Source: Ganoderma boninense (lineage: Eukaryota; Basidiomycota; Agaricomycetes; Polyporales; Polyporaceae). Taken from it: 64,000 bases of DNA. The notes beneath the pieces were generated by a model, which saw only the letters and a program-made list of their open reading frames with translations, did not search any database and had not been told where the DNA came from. Positions 22,601-33,739 of this stretch are shown here, piece after piece. The stretch is taken from positions 2,748,814 through 2,812,813 of the forward strand of contig CM035315.1 in assembly GCA_002900995.3 (NCBI GenBank). The letters are read 5' to 3'. The translations under genes and the position numbers were made by a program. How positions within the stretch are numbered: position 1 is the first letter of the stretch; every line of letters starts with the position of its first letter.

Positions 22601-25600
22601 CACCACTGGCCCCCAAGATATTGGCCTGCAAAGTGCCCTAGGGGCTGAATAGTGCAGGCTCCCCATAAATAGTACTAGGCACTGCTGCCCCAAACAAACC
22701 ATGTACCCAATATACCACTACTAATGCCTACTATATGCAAAAACAACGAAGGGGATTGCCCAAGAAATGCCCAAGATACAGCACCTTCTCCTCCCCACCA
22801 CTGTATGGGCTATATAAACAGCTGTAGTAGGTGTATTGCTTCGCTGTTTGGTCGACTGGATGCTCCCTATCTATATGTACATGCTGCAAAAAGAATCAAG
22901 TCAATAGCTATAGTATTGGGCCCACAATGGACCTAGGAGGTACCCCATCCTGGTGCCCCACCTGCCCCCAGCCACCAACTGCCATTTGAGGAAGCCAGAT
23001 CATCAAAAAAGCGCCCAAAAGCGCCCATTAGATCGACCTAATCAAAGGTGCATTAGATTAGATCAACCCAGCACAGCTTGATTAGCCAAAAGATCAAAAA
23101 AGCGCCCTAAAGCGGATTGCAGATTAGATCAGTAGGCAAGATTACTGATAAGCCAAGAGATCAAAAAGTCGTTCTTATCTAGGATTAGATTGCCTCCCTA
23201 ATCAGTTATCAGTGCCTTTAGATGCTACAACAAGTGGGCCTGTTGTATTGCCACTACAATGGCCCACCAATCTAACAACGTACAATTCGGCCAGCATAAG
23301 CATATCAAACGCACCACTATAATGGTTTGTTGTACTACAATAGTGGAAACCACATGTGACGGCGTCCCAAGCTCCAGCTACAAGCTCGGGTGTCAAGGGT
23401 AAGCGAAAAGCGGAGAAGGCTCAGGTGGATCATGCACAAGGTCCGGAGGCGAAGCGCAAACGTGCAGCCGGTGACATGGAGGAGCATAAAGTCCCGTGGA
23501 AGTGGTACCTACACGTATTACAGCTTTCCTTACTTTTTATTGGGCTATCAGATGCTGATACTTTGGCTTCGCAGCTTCGCCCTTGCGATGCGTGTAAGCA
23601 GGGCAACCACCCTTGCCACTTTTGCGGCCTTGTCTCGACTTCCTGCCGCAGGTGCATTCTCAAAAAGTCTGCTTGTTCGCTGACTGTTGCTGGCGGTAAT
23701 GCCGCCACGGCTTATGTCGGCTATGAGTACTACTACCGCTGTTGCGCGGACATCGGGAAGAAGAATATCAAGCACGCGAAGGTAGTTCCGCAGGGCTTTC
23801 AGCCTCCGGAGTGGTTCGTTGCACAATACCGAGCCATCTCCTCCGACAAGCGCAAGAAGGGGCCACCATCAGGTAATGTTGGCACAGTACCCTTTGTGCC
23901 CCTTCCGGAGATCTCACCGCCCCCTTCCCCTGTGGATATGCGACCGGACGGTACTGTTGCTGACATTGTAGAGGAGAACGCTCCACTAGCATTGGAGGCG
24001 TTCCTCAGGAAGCCGAAGAAGACTTCAAACGAAGACCCAGGCGAGGATTCCCCCACGGATGCCATGGAGGCCGTGGACGAACAGCCGAAGAAGGCTCCGA
24101 AAAACAAGACCAAGGGAGTGCAACAGGACGCAGACCGTCAGACCGCTCCCGAGCTTAAGATCGACAAGCGCAAGAGGAAGGGACCACCGGGGCTTCGCAC
24201 CCTCCCGGACATGGTTCCCACCACGTCGGTGGTGGCTTTTCAGCCTGTCACGGCTGCCAGGGGTCCAAGCCGTAGTGAGCAAACCCGTGCACCATCTGGT
24301 GTTCCGTCCGGCTCACGTCGTGGTCGAGCAGTTGTGCCGGTGTTGCCCTTACTACCCCCTCGCCGCCGACCTTCTACAACGACAGCAGTACGGTCGGTCT
24401 CCGCATCCGGGCATCGCACCCGTTCATGAAGCAGAGCTCCGTCAGACAGTCCGGCTCGGTCGCGCTCTGCATCGGCAGCCCCATCACCCTCGAGGCCCTC
24501 CTCCGCCGCCGCCTCCCTGCCTCCTACAACCCCAGCTGCATCATCCGCTCATCAGGAGGACCACGATATGGACCACCTGGACTCACCTCACTCTGGCGAC
24601 GACGACGCCGACGACAACGACGACAACCCGCAGGCAATCAAACAAGAACTGCTAGAGCAGGCCCGTTTCGAGGGCACTCTCCCGGATGAACTAGAGTATG
24701 CTTCGGATGCCCCGGAGTACACAGAGCAAGAGCACATCCTTTTCGTGGCGGACAATGTAATGGATGCGGAGAACAACAATCTCCCGGGACCGTCTTCACT
24801 GCACCAGAACACCCCGCGCGGACGGCGCAGTCCGTCCTCGTCCGTCGACGGCTCTTCGCCTCCGACCGAAGTCAAAGGCAAAGGCAAGGCCGCGACGCTG
24901 CCGCCCCGGTCTCATCGTTCCCTGGGCTGGAACTACGATCGGCCGCGTCATCGCCGCCAGTCCGAGAGCGTGGAGAGCGTCTGGGCCGTTCAAGCGAAGG
25001 ATGATTATGACGAGGTACCTCGGTTGAATGGTAAGTGGATCGCCTTATGCCCAGTCACCATTATCAGCTAACTCAGATGTGAATACATCATAGGCCCTTG
25101 GACCGGTCTACCGTGGCTGACGACGCGGACTGATGAGGAGCCCCCTTTCTTTCCCGAGGACAGGCCCGCGTCGCTCGAAGATTTTCTTAACCTGCGTGGC
25201 CTTGTCGATCCCACCGGTCCGCTTGAGGGACCGGAGAGCCCGGATGCCCCCCAGACCCCACTCGCTCAAATCTTCCGGCTGGGAACGAGGACCCAAGACA
25301 TCTTGCAGGCGGCCAATGAGCAGTTCATGCAACTCCGCCACCTCGCTACTCACGGATATGGCAACATCAAAGAGCTCAACCAGCTTGAGGCTAATATCCA
25401 GACTCGACGCCGCAACGCTGTCCTAGCGACTAGCAGCATCGTCTCCTTCCAGGATGGGATGGAGAAGTTGTTTGTGCAGGTGTCCGCAATCGAGAGGAGT
25501 CTCCTGGACGTCGTCAACTACCTTGCGACGACTATCAACCAAGTCTGTACCATTGCCGACGTCTTCCGCTTCGTTCCGACGGCCCCGGTGGATTGGATGG

Positions 25601-26541
25601 CCTTGAACGAGCTTCTGGAGGTCTATCACAGACAGGAGAGCCTCTACCATGAGATGTGGCAACGGTATGCCGTAGTCAAGGACCAGATCAAGCCTCTTTC
25701 AGATGATATCGCCGTCCTTCGCGAGCAGGTCTCGGATGTTGTCGACGGCGCAACTGGGGGGCCTTCATCGATCGACAAGAAGACGGTCGACCGCCTCTTC
25801 GTCACACTGGAAGAACACGTCGCCTCTGTCCGGAAGACATGCGAGCTGGACACCATGGCGCAGCTGAAGGAGGTGTGGAAGGAGTTGAATAGGATCGCCG
25901 GGCCGGCTCAGTCCCAGTCGCAGAGCATCATCCAGTCTATCCAGGAGATGAAGGAAGGGTATGATGCCGTCCGGAATGCGCAACAAAGCTTGCAAGAACT
26001 TTTGGACACTCTCGGCGTACGTGGTACTCTCACGTCTGGGATGGCCGAGCTTCAAAAGCGCGTCGACAAGTTGGAATTGCACGTCGGGCTTGTTGAACCT
26101 GACCCGTCCGGCTCCGGTGTGGTGCCTGCAGACCCGGGGCCACAACCTCCCAGATCTCGAAGTCCGTCGCCACACGCTCAGTCCCCTCCCGCATGTCCGG
26201 CCACCCGCTCGTCTTCCGAGCCTCCGGATGGCGGCCTGGGGTGGCGATCTGCTGAGTTCCCCTCGCCAAGGGACAGTCCATTCTTTTTCCAACCTCTACT
26301 CGCTCCGCTGCCCAACTTCAATGCCGAACTGCGAGGACTTCACGCTCGCATGGACCGTGTAGAGACATCGATTGATGCCCGGATCGATCAGGCTGTGAGT
26401 GAACGCCTTCCCGGCGCAGTCGAGGATTACTTGAGCAGGATTGGATTGAGTCCGGAGCTTTTGAAGGACCTTGGGGAGCACGCGAAGGCCGTCATCGCAC
26501 GCAGAACGCAGGACAATGGGTCGCAGACTTCGGAAGGGTAA
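19659..26541 (+). pseudogene. K2: large KDZ accessory protein with a cysteine cluster and coiled coil
   Basis: It starts at ATG 19659 (MAKNTKKSQPRPQP). A frame change near 19825 may be an intron or a lesion. Later exons give a segment ending WWEPYIDR (to about 20168), then from about 20232 a basic region with repeated RRGRSQ motifs. FB1 interrupts at 20629-23358; removing it and one 7-base TSD continues the same frame. An intron ends at about 23572. The Cys cluster that follows (about 23580-23675) has CDAC, CHFC and CRRC and recalls fungal zinc-cluster domains. After an acidic/basic linker and an intron near 25033-25094, a long coiled coil (about 25300-26480) ends at TAA 26541. In-frame TGA at 20589 and 24427 both fit CGA to TGA. 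Function unknown; DNA binding is inferred. Confidence 0.65.
20629..23358. mobile_element. FB1: long-arm foldback element, non-coding
   Basis: The left arm (20629 to about 21937) is nearly the exact reverse complement of the right arm (about 22051 to 23358), leaving a loop of about 110 bases. The ends are CACATGTGG and CCACATGTG. Flanking 7-mers ATGGCGT (20622-20628) and ACGGCGT (23359-23365) differ at one base. It sits inside K2, whose frame continues after removal. Mirror-image ORFs in both arms are arm artefacts. No transposase is present, so it is non-autonomous. It shares TTGTAGTA near its tip and internal motifs with FB2. Superfamily not recognised. Confidence 0.88.
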
Positions 26542-28419
26542 TTCGGACGTTTCTTACACGCTCTTCATGTACGATATGTAACTGCAGTTGTCAATGGGTA
26601 GCAAATGCTTCTTGGGTCTCATCTATGCATGTGCGCATGGAAACAACATTGAATGTCATGACTCGTATGCAACAAATTGTACATGGCGTAAACAGTAAAG
26701 CACATCAGAGACACCAAAGCTACTTGCGTGCCTTGTTCTTCCTCCCACGGCTCCCGCTCGCCTGCAGACGTGTCCTCGGAGCTCCGTCCTCTCGTCCTTC
26801 CTCTTGTGCGCGCTGCTTGCGAGTCCGAATAACGAGATCCGGCGCATCGTCAGTAGTCCCTCTCCAAGGGCGTTTAAGTGTGGGCACGGGCTCGGACGTT
26901 CCTCCTGGTGTTGTCGACCCTCCCGCGTCGTCGGTGGACGTTCGAACACGGCCGGGCTGCGAGGTTAGCCCACTTCCACGTTCCTTGGCAGGCTTACCAT
27001 GAGCGGGAGCTTCCGATACGGCTTCTTCGCCTGTCAACGCACTGCCTCGGGTAGTGCGTCTCGGCGGACGCTTGGCCGGCCGTTCCAAGGACTGTGCAGC
27101 TGTGTCGGAGACATTGCCATCAGTCTCCGAAGCCCTCTGCCTTCTACCTGCGCGCCGCGGCAGGGTCTTGAGGGTCGGACGGCCTGGGGTGTGGTCGGAG
27201 CTGTCTCCGTCGAGATGAGGGTGGGAGCTACGGGTCCGCGAGTTGGACGTCCTCTTCCGACCGCGTGGTTCCTGGACCGAAGCCTCAGCATCGTCATCCG
27301 GACCCTCGGAAGCATCTTGGATGGGTCGGACGGCAGATCGTACCACATCCCCCGTCTGCCCGGAACCACGGGCACCCTCCGACGTGATCGCAGCGCCCTT
27401 CCGATGCTCGCCTTCATCGTCCAGGGTCTCCGGCCTTGGTCGAGCGCTGGCCGGTCGCGGACGATGCACGCTTTGTTCAGCGCACAATTTCAGCAGCTCC
27501 TCGACCTTGCCCATAGTCAGGACTGTGTTGACGAAGCAGTCCGGGGTTCCGGCTTGCACGTTTCCGTCTTCGTCCATGCAAAAATGCGCCGTGTTTATAT
27601 CCCGGAGGGTCAGCCCCATTGCGAGTATATAGCACTGCACGTCCGACACGGATGCGTCTGGTGCAAGGCCCCGTCGAAGCCAGCTTAGAAGGACTTGAGC
27701 TTTCTTGTCCTGCGTATGCATGGCGTCCGGAAGGAATTGGCTGGTATAGGTCCACCACAGCCATGCCATATTGTTTGCCGGCGTGCCCGACACAACTTGT
27801 TCGAGCTATCCGGACGGTCATCGTCAACATCCTACGTCCTTGCAAACCGTCGGTCTACATACCTTCGACCGCCAGCGAGATAGCAGTTTCTGGTACTCTG
27901 CATGGCTCGACAGACCTTTAAGGTACTGGAAGCGGGCGGCCGCGCTTGCGCCGACAGAACAAGGTGCGAGGAGTCCCAAGGACGTTGGACCCGTGCTTCC
28001 GTCGACGTGCTCATCGTCCGGTGGTGTCGTAGCCTTTTGCTTGCCCTTTCCGCCACTGCGGTTCGAGCCTCGGGTGTGTCGGACAGGTCGCTGTAGCGGG
28101 AGGCCGTCGTCCGACAAACCCGCGTCATCGTCCGGAAGACCGCCCTCGACGTCGGACAGCCATGGGTCGTCATGGCCGTCAACGCCCCCTGGCTTCCCGA
28201 CCTCGAAAGAGTCCATGTCCTGTTCCTCCTCCGTGGTCTCTTCCTCTGTATCCCATTCCTCATCATCGAGGTCCTTCGGCTTCTTCTTGCCCTTCTTGCT
28301 CGCCTTCTTCTCCGCACCCTTGGAAGCCTTCGCATGACGGCGGGCAGTAGCACGTGCGGCGACATTGAGCTCATGGACGTGTTTCCGACTCGGCTGGAAC
28401 ATAGCATGGGTGCGTGTGG

Positions 28420-28889
28420 TGTTACAAACACCCCGTTTAGCGCCTACCTTAGTGCCCAGGTTTCCTTTCTCGATTAGTTTACGTCCAATGTCGTCCTCGT
28501 TGTCCTCCATAGCATTGTACACCCTCCGCATTGTTTCCAAGTACAATAGCTCCTGTCTCCCCATTGTTCCTCTGTTGTTTCCCGTCGCTATTGTTCCCTA
28601 CACCATTGTTCTCCCTTTCCGTTCCCGTGACCGTAGTTACCATTGTACTCCGTTCCCATGGACCTGCACATGTATATAAGGACTGTAGCCTGCTACCTGG
28701 GGACTCTAGTTTCGACCTCTTGTCCCCAGGTGAGCCCCACTGTATTTCCCTTGTAGATACTTCACTCAATACACTCTTGTCCCCAGCCTGACTGTCGAGC
28801 CTTGCTCCGCTCTCGCTGCACAAGCGCTCGTCGACACCCTTGCTCGTCTCGTAAGCCTCCCTGATCTTACTCGACAGCCAGTCGTAACA
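28420..28889 (+). repeat. 5' LTR of element B
   Basis: TATATAAG is at 28673-28680. The predicted mRNA 5' end AGTTTCGACCT is at 28708-28718. Begins TGTTACAAACACC and ends CAGTCGTAACA. Confidence 0.96.
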
Positions 28890-28891
28890 TT

Positions 28892-28902
28892 AGGTCGAAA
28901 CT
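28892..28902 (+). promoter_or_regulatory. Primer-binding site of element B (self-priming type)
   Basis: AGGTCGAAACT, two bases after the LTR, is the exact reverse complement of AGTTTCGACCT at 28708-28718, 35 bases downstream of the TATA box. This is the Tf1-like arrangement of 11 paired bases. Confidence 0.85.
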
Positions 28903-29314
28903 TCCACACGAGCACCGGTGTACTCTACCCACATTCTTTTTCTCTCGTACGGTACGCACTTAGATCCTCTGTGTTGGCCTAGCGTAGTACGCGCTCTAGT
29001 CACACCATCGGACGTGGTCTCGGCGCAACCTGAGGCTTGCCACTCTCAGTGGTACAGTACGCGGAAAGCTCCTAACACGAGACCCCGGTACTGACAGAAG
29101 TGGTCCGCCTCACGGCGTGGGAGGCTAGAGAAAGGCGGCGAAACAAAGCCAAGGCAGAACACCCTTGGGCCCGTGTCCCTTGGGCTAAGACACAGCAATA
29201 GGCCGAGGAGGCTGAGCAAACAGTGTTGGATCGTGCACCTGCCGTGTTCATTCCTGGGATAGGAAGCGAGGCATCCCACAACACCCACCTAGAAACCCTC
29301 GATCACCCCACCGC
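28903..29314 (+). other. Element B leader
   Basis: Conserved with the leader of element A up to about 29270, then different. A frame open from 29223 leads into the short Gag, but the first good ATG is at 29315. Confidence 0.6.
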
Positions 29315-29465
29315 TATGTCCGCCATCCCGCCATCTCAGGCCGAACAACTCCAAACACTGAAAGCGCGGATCGAAGCGCTGCAAGTGCAGTTGTTGCAGG
29401 TAGAGATCAAGCGGCTTGGTGAAAGGCTCGCCGCGGCCACACTAGCCAAGGAGGAGGGTTTCTGA
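29315..29465 (+). pseudogene. Element B Gag remnant (C-terminal coiled coil only)
   Basis: ATG 29315 opens 49 residues that are mostly one helix and end KEEGF, like the end of Gag in element A (KKEGF). The capsid and CCHC knuckle present in A are absent, about 1.2 kb less sequence. The -1 frameshift site follows at the stop. It could be an internal deletion or a streamlined form; with nothing but the coiled coil, no particle could form from it. Confidence 0.7.
29456..29465 (+). promoter_or_regulatory. Probable -1 ribosomal frameshift site, element B gag-pol
   Basis: GGGTTTC (29456-29462) is followed by stop TGA (29463-29465). The -1 frame is open from here through the protease. The same site is found in element A. 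Confidence 0.65.
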
Positions 29466-32400
29466 TTCGAGCCGCACTGGACGCTGCGCGTGCCGGCTCG
29501 AGCAGTAACAGTCGATTTGCAGTACTGCATTTGTCCTTCGTATACGAAGTCAACCATGATGGACAACACTTTCATATCCCAGTACGACTTATCGGCAAGC
29601 AGCGGCACAAGGACATTGTTGCCATGGTAGATAGTGGAGCTACTACCAAGTTTTTGAGTAGACGATTCGTAGAACGGAATCGGGTCACCACGAGGAGGTT
29701 GGCCAAACCCATCCCGCTGTATAACATCGACGGGACAGAGAACCGTGATGGAACGATCACGGAGGTAGCCGTGTTGGACATGGCAATTGGAGACCACCGA
29801 GAGAAGGTGGTGTTTGTAGTCACAGACATCGGAGAGGAGGATGCTATCATTGGACTAGACTGGCTGCGCGAGCACAACCCGGAGATAGACTGGGAACGTG
29901 GCTCGCTACGCCTCTCAAGGTGTCCAGAGACGTGTTCGACTCACCAGAAGGCATCCGAACCTGTTGAGACCAAAGCGCGTGATACGGAGGTACGGCTTAC
30001 GGCGCGCAGCGGTCCTCGACGGGTAAGGAAGGCTAAGACGGTGGGAAGGATATGTACGGCCGTGATGGTCGAGGAGGAGGAAGAGGAGGAGGTCAGGTCT
30101 CCACCACCAGGTTTTCTACCGGAATGGGATGGTACCGAGGAATCTTTTCTCGAGGCACTCGCTACTGGACGGACCCTTCGCAATGCCCCCAAACTCTTTG
30201 TTTCAGCAACACACACGTATTCACAGCAGCTTGCAGAACAGGAGTATCAGAAGAAGGAGATCCGCCCGGTAGAGGAGATCGTACCCAAGCAATACCACGA
30301 ATATCTTGAGGTCTTTTCGAAAGAGGCATCTGAACGCTTACCCAAGCATGGCCCCTACGATCACGCAATCGAACTCGTACCTGACGCAAAGATGTTCCAT
30401 TCCAGAGTGTACCCCCTGTCGCCCAGTGAACAAACCGAGCTAGACAAGTTCCTTACCGAGAACTTGGCCAAAGGTTACATCCAGGAGTCGAAGTCACTGA
30501 TGTCCTCACCCTTCTTCTTCGTCAAAAAGAAGGATGGCAGTCTGCGTCCAGTACAGGACTATCGACGACTGAACGACATCACCATTAAGAACCGTTACCC
30601 GCTGCCATTGGTTTCGGACCTGATGGATCGACTCAAAAGGGCCAAGTACTTTACCAAGCTCGATATACACTGGGGGTACAACAATGTACGGATAAAGACT
30701 GGTGATGAATGGAAGGCAGCTTTTGTGACCAACCGAGGACTGTTCGAACCGAACGTCATGTTCTTTGGGCTGGCCAACTCACCTAGCACGTTCTCTGCAC
30801 TCATGAACGACATCTTTAAGGACCTCATCGTACTCGGCAAGATAACCATCTACCTCGACGACATCCTCATCTTTACCAACGACCTCGAGGAGCATCGGAC
30901 ACTTGTACGTGAAGTCCTGAAGCGTCTAGCAGAGCATGACCTGTTTTGCAAACCGGAGAAGTGCGAGTTTGAACAGCCCAAGGTTGAATACCTCGGTGTC
31001 CTCGTCTCAGAGAACCAGGTGGAGATGGACCCGGTGAAGGTCAAGGGTATCGCTGAATGGCCTGTTCCCCAGAACACCTCAGATGTACGAAAGTTCCGTG
31101 GATTTGCGAACTTCTATCGGCGGTTCATAAAGGACTTCAGTGCAGTCTGCAAACCCCTAGACCGTCTCACTGGCAAGGCACCCTGGAAATGGGAAGCTGA
31201 GGAGCAGGCTGCCTTCGATGAGCTCAAACGACACTTCGTAGAAAGCCCTGTCCTGCGGATGTATGATCCTAACCGTAGGACTCGCATCGAAGTCGACGCC
31301 TCTGGCTATGCAACCGGCGGAGTCCTGTCTCAGGAAGCAGAGGATGGCAAATGGCACCCTGTAGCCTTCCACTCTGAGTCAATGAGCGATGCTGAATGGA
31401 ACTATGAGATCTATGACAAGGAGATGTTGGCAATCATCCGAGCCCTGCAGGCCTGGCGTCACTACCTTGAAGGGCTGCCTAGTGTGTTCGAAATCCAGTC
31501 AGATCACAAGAACCTCGAATACTGGCGTACGGCGCAAAACCTCACACGCAGACAGGCACGATGGGCCCTGTACTTGTCACGGTTCGACTTTGTCATCTCA
31601 CACAAGCCAGGAACCTCAAATGGTAGAGCGGATGCCCTGTCGAGACGGCCAGACCACCTGCACGGTGACACTGAAGACAACCTCGGACGTACCATGCTGC
31701 AGCCAAGCCACTTCCAGGTCATGGCAGCAAAACGAGGTCACTTGTCAGTAGTTCCGGAGAAGGCATTGCTTCGACGTATTCGGGAGTGTGGAGAACGCGA
31801 ACAGGAGGTGGCGGATGCACTTGGCAAGCTCAACAGCCTAGGACCCGCTCGTCTACAGAATGACTTGGTGGACTGGAACACGGAGGAAGGCCTACTTCTT
31901 TACCGTGGCCGAGTCTATGTCCCCAAGGATGATGCACTACGAGCAGAGATTGTACGCATTCACCATGACCTCCCACCCGCTGGACACCCTGGACAGGCAA
32001 AGACACTGGAGCTCGTCTCACGCAACTACTGGTGGCCGAGCATGGGCAAGTTTGTCAAGCAGTATGTGGAGACCTGCGACACCTGTCGCCGTGGCAAGAA
32101 CTCGCATGCAAAGCCGTATGGTCCCCTACAACCCAACGAGATCCCGGACAGCCCTGGCCAGGTAGTAACCTGCGACTTCATCACCGGATTACCAGTGGTA
32201 GATGGATTCAACGCACTACAGCTCATTGTTGATCGACATGGGAAGATGATCCATCTTATCCCCTGTACCGAGGAGATCGATGCTGAAGGAGCCGCAGACA
32301 ACTTCATCCGAGAGTACTTCCGTCTTCATGGTCTGCCGCGCAAGATAGTCTCTGACCGAGGACCACAGTTCTCAAGCAAGCTCTTCTGTGCGATCCTCAG

Positions 32401-33243
32401 GGACTTGGCATTGAGAGTGCAATGTCTACTGCCTATCATCCCCAGACAGACGGCCAATCCGAACGGTGGAACCAGGAGATTGAGGCGTACTTGCGCATGT
32501 ACTGCACACAACACCGCGATGATTGGGTCAAATGGATGCCAATAGCAGAGTTTGCCTTCAATTCACACTCGCACTCATCGACAGGATATTCACCCTTCTA
32601 CCTCATGTATGGCTTCGAACCCCAGTTCCACATCCCGATGTTGTCTACGGCAGTGCCCACAGCAGATGAACGACGTGAGGAGCTACGACGTGCATGAGAG
32701 GATGCGACTGCAGCACTGGCTCTAACAGCCGAGCGGATGAAGGAGCACTACGACTGTTACATACGAGACGCTCCAGAGTTCAAGGAGGGCCAGAAGGTGT
32801 GGCTCGACACGAGGAACTTCCACGTCCCTGGAGTATCAAGGAAGTTGGTTGACCGCTATGCAGGCCCTTACCCAGTCAAACGCAAAGTAGGCAACCTGGC
32901 ATACGAACTCAAACTCCCGAAGGACCTCACGATGCACCCGGTATTCCATGTATCCTTGCTACTCCCACACAAAGAGAGCGAACTCCCTGGTCGACACCCA
33001 CCTGAACCGGCTCCCATCGAAGTAGAAGGAGAGGAGGAGTATGAAGTTGAAGCAGTACTAGAGTCCCGCCGCTATGGGCGATGGAAGAAGCTGCAGTACC
33101 TCGTCCACTGGAAGGGATGGGGCCCTGAGCAAGACAGCTGGGAAGATGCAGCAGACCTGAGCAACGCACTGCTGGTAGTAAAGAAATTCCATTCGACACA
33201 CCCAGAGGCCCCCGGTCCCCTCAACAAGAAGACTCGGTCGTGA
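29463..33243 (+). pseudogene. Element B Pol polyprotein (PR-RT-RNase H-integrase-chromodomain), disrupted
   Basis: The frame is open from the slippery site through protease (VDSGATT near 29628), RT (YLDD near 30852), RNase H (near 31290), integrase zinc motif (IHHDLPPAGHPG near 31960, CDTCRRGK near 32080) and core (CDFITGLP near 32170, SDRGPQF near 32355). A one-base change near 32400 shifts the frame just before YHPQTDG (32430-32452). A TGA at 32695 replaces an expected Arg codon. The last part has the GPY/F-like region and a chromodomain with YLVHWKGW (about 33055-33190). All catalytic motifs that can be read are present. About 850 of the residues before the shift align closely with element A. 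Confidence 0.93.
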
Positions 33244-33256
33244 GGGCACGACCCTT

Positions 33257-33269
33257 AGGAGGGGGGTAC
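33257..33269 (+). promoter_or_regulatory. Polypurine tract of element B
   Basis: AGGAGGGGGGTAC directly precedes the 3' LTR and matches that of element A. Confidence 0.85.
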
Positions 33270-33739
33270 TGTTACGAACACCCCGTTTAGCGCCTACCTT
33301 AGCGCCCAGGTTTCCTTTCTCGATTAGTTTACGTCCAATGTTGTCCTCGTTGTCCTCCATAGCATTGTAAACCCTCCGCATTGTTTCCAAGTACAATAGC
33401 TCCTGTCTCCCCATTGTTCCTCTGTTGTTTCCCGTCGCTATTGTTCCCTACACCATTGTTCTCCCTTTCCGTTCCCGTGACCGTAGTTACCATTGTACTC
33501 CGTTCCCATGGACCTGCACATGTATATAAGGACTGTAGCCTGCTACCTGGGGACTCTAGTTTCGACCTCTTGTCCCCAGGTGAGCCCCACTGTATTTCCC
33601 TTGTAGATACTTCACTCAATACACTCTTGTCCCCAGCCTGACTGTCGAGCCTTGCTCCGCTCTCGCTGCACAAGCGCTCGTCGACACCCTTGCTCGTCTC
33701 GTAAGCCTCCCTGATCTTACTCGACAGCCAGTCGTAACA
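33270..33739 (+). repeat. 3' LTR of element B
   Basis: 470 bases, about four differences from the 5' LTR, followed by the TSD TGTGG. Confidence 0.96.

Larger units (their letters stand above)
28420..33739 (+). mobile_element. Element B: Ty3/gypsy chromodomain retrotransposon, nested in K3
   Basis: Two 470-base LTRs (28420-28889, 33270-33739) differ at about four sites. They are flanked by the TSD TGTGG (28415-28419, 33740-33744). The order is LTR, self-priming site, leader, a very short gag, -1 frameshift site, Pol, PPT, LTR. It is a close relative of element A, but its gag lacks the capsid and zinc knuckle. LTR identity of about 99% shows recent insertion, yet Pol has a frameshift and a TGA, so it probably moved using proteins from another copy. 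Confidence 0.96.

Noticed and set aside
21501..22631. Mirror-image ORFs of about 120-155 aa in the FB1 arms
   Set aside because: They are the same arm sequence read in both orientations, without recognisable domains; a product of the inverted repeat.
28479..33641. ORFs inside the LTRs of element B and the identical ones in both copies
   Set aside because: They occur in both LTRs, cross LTR boundaries and show no domain. The apparent N-terminus of K3 at 28564-28420 is LTR sequence.
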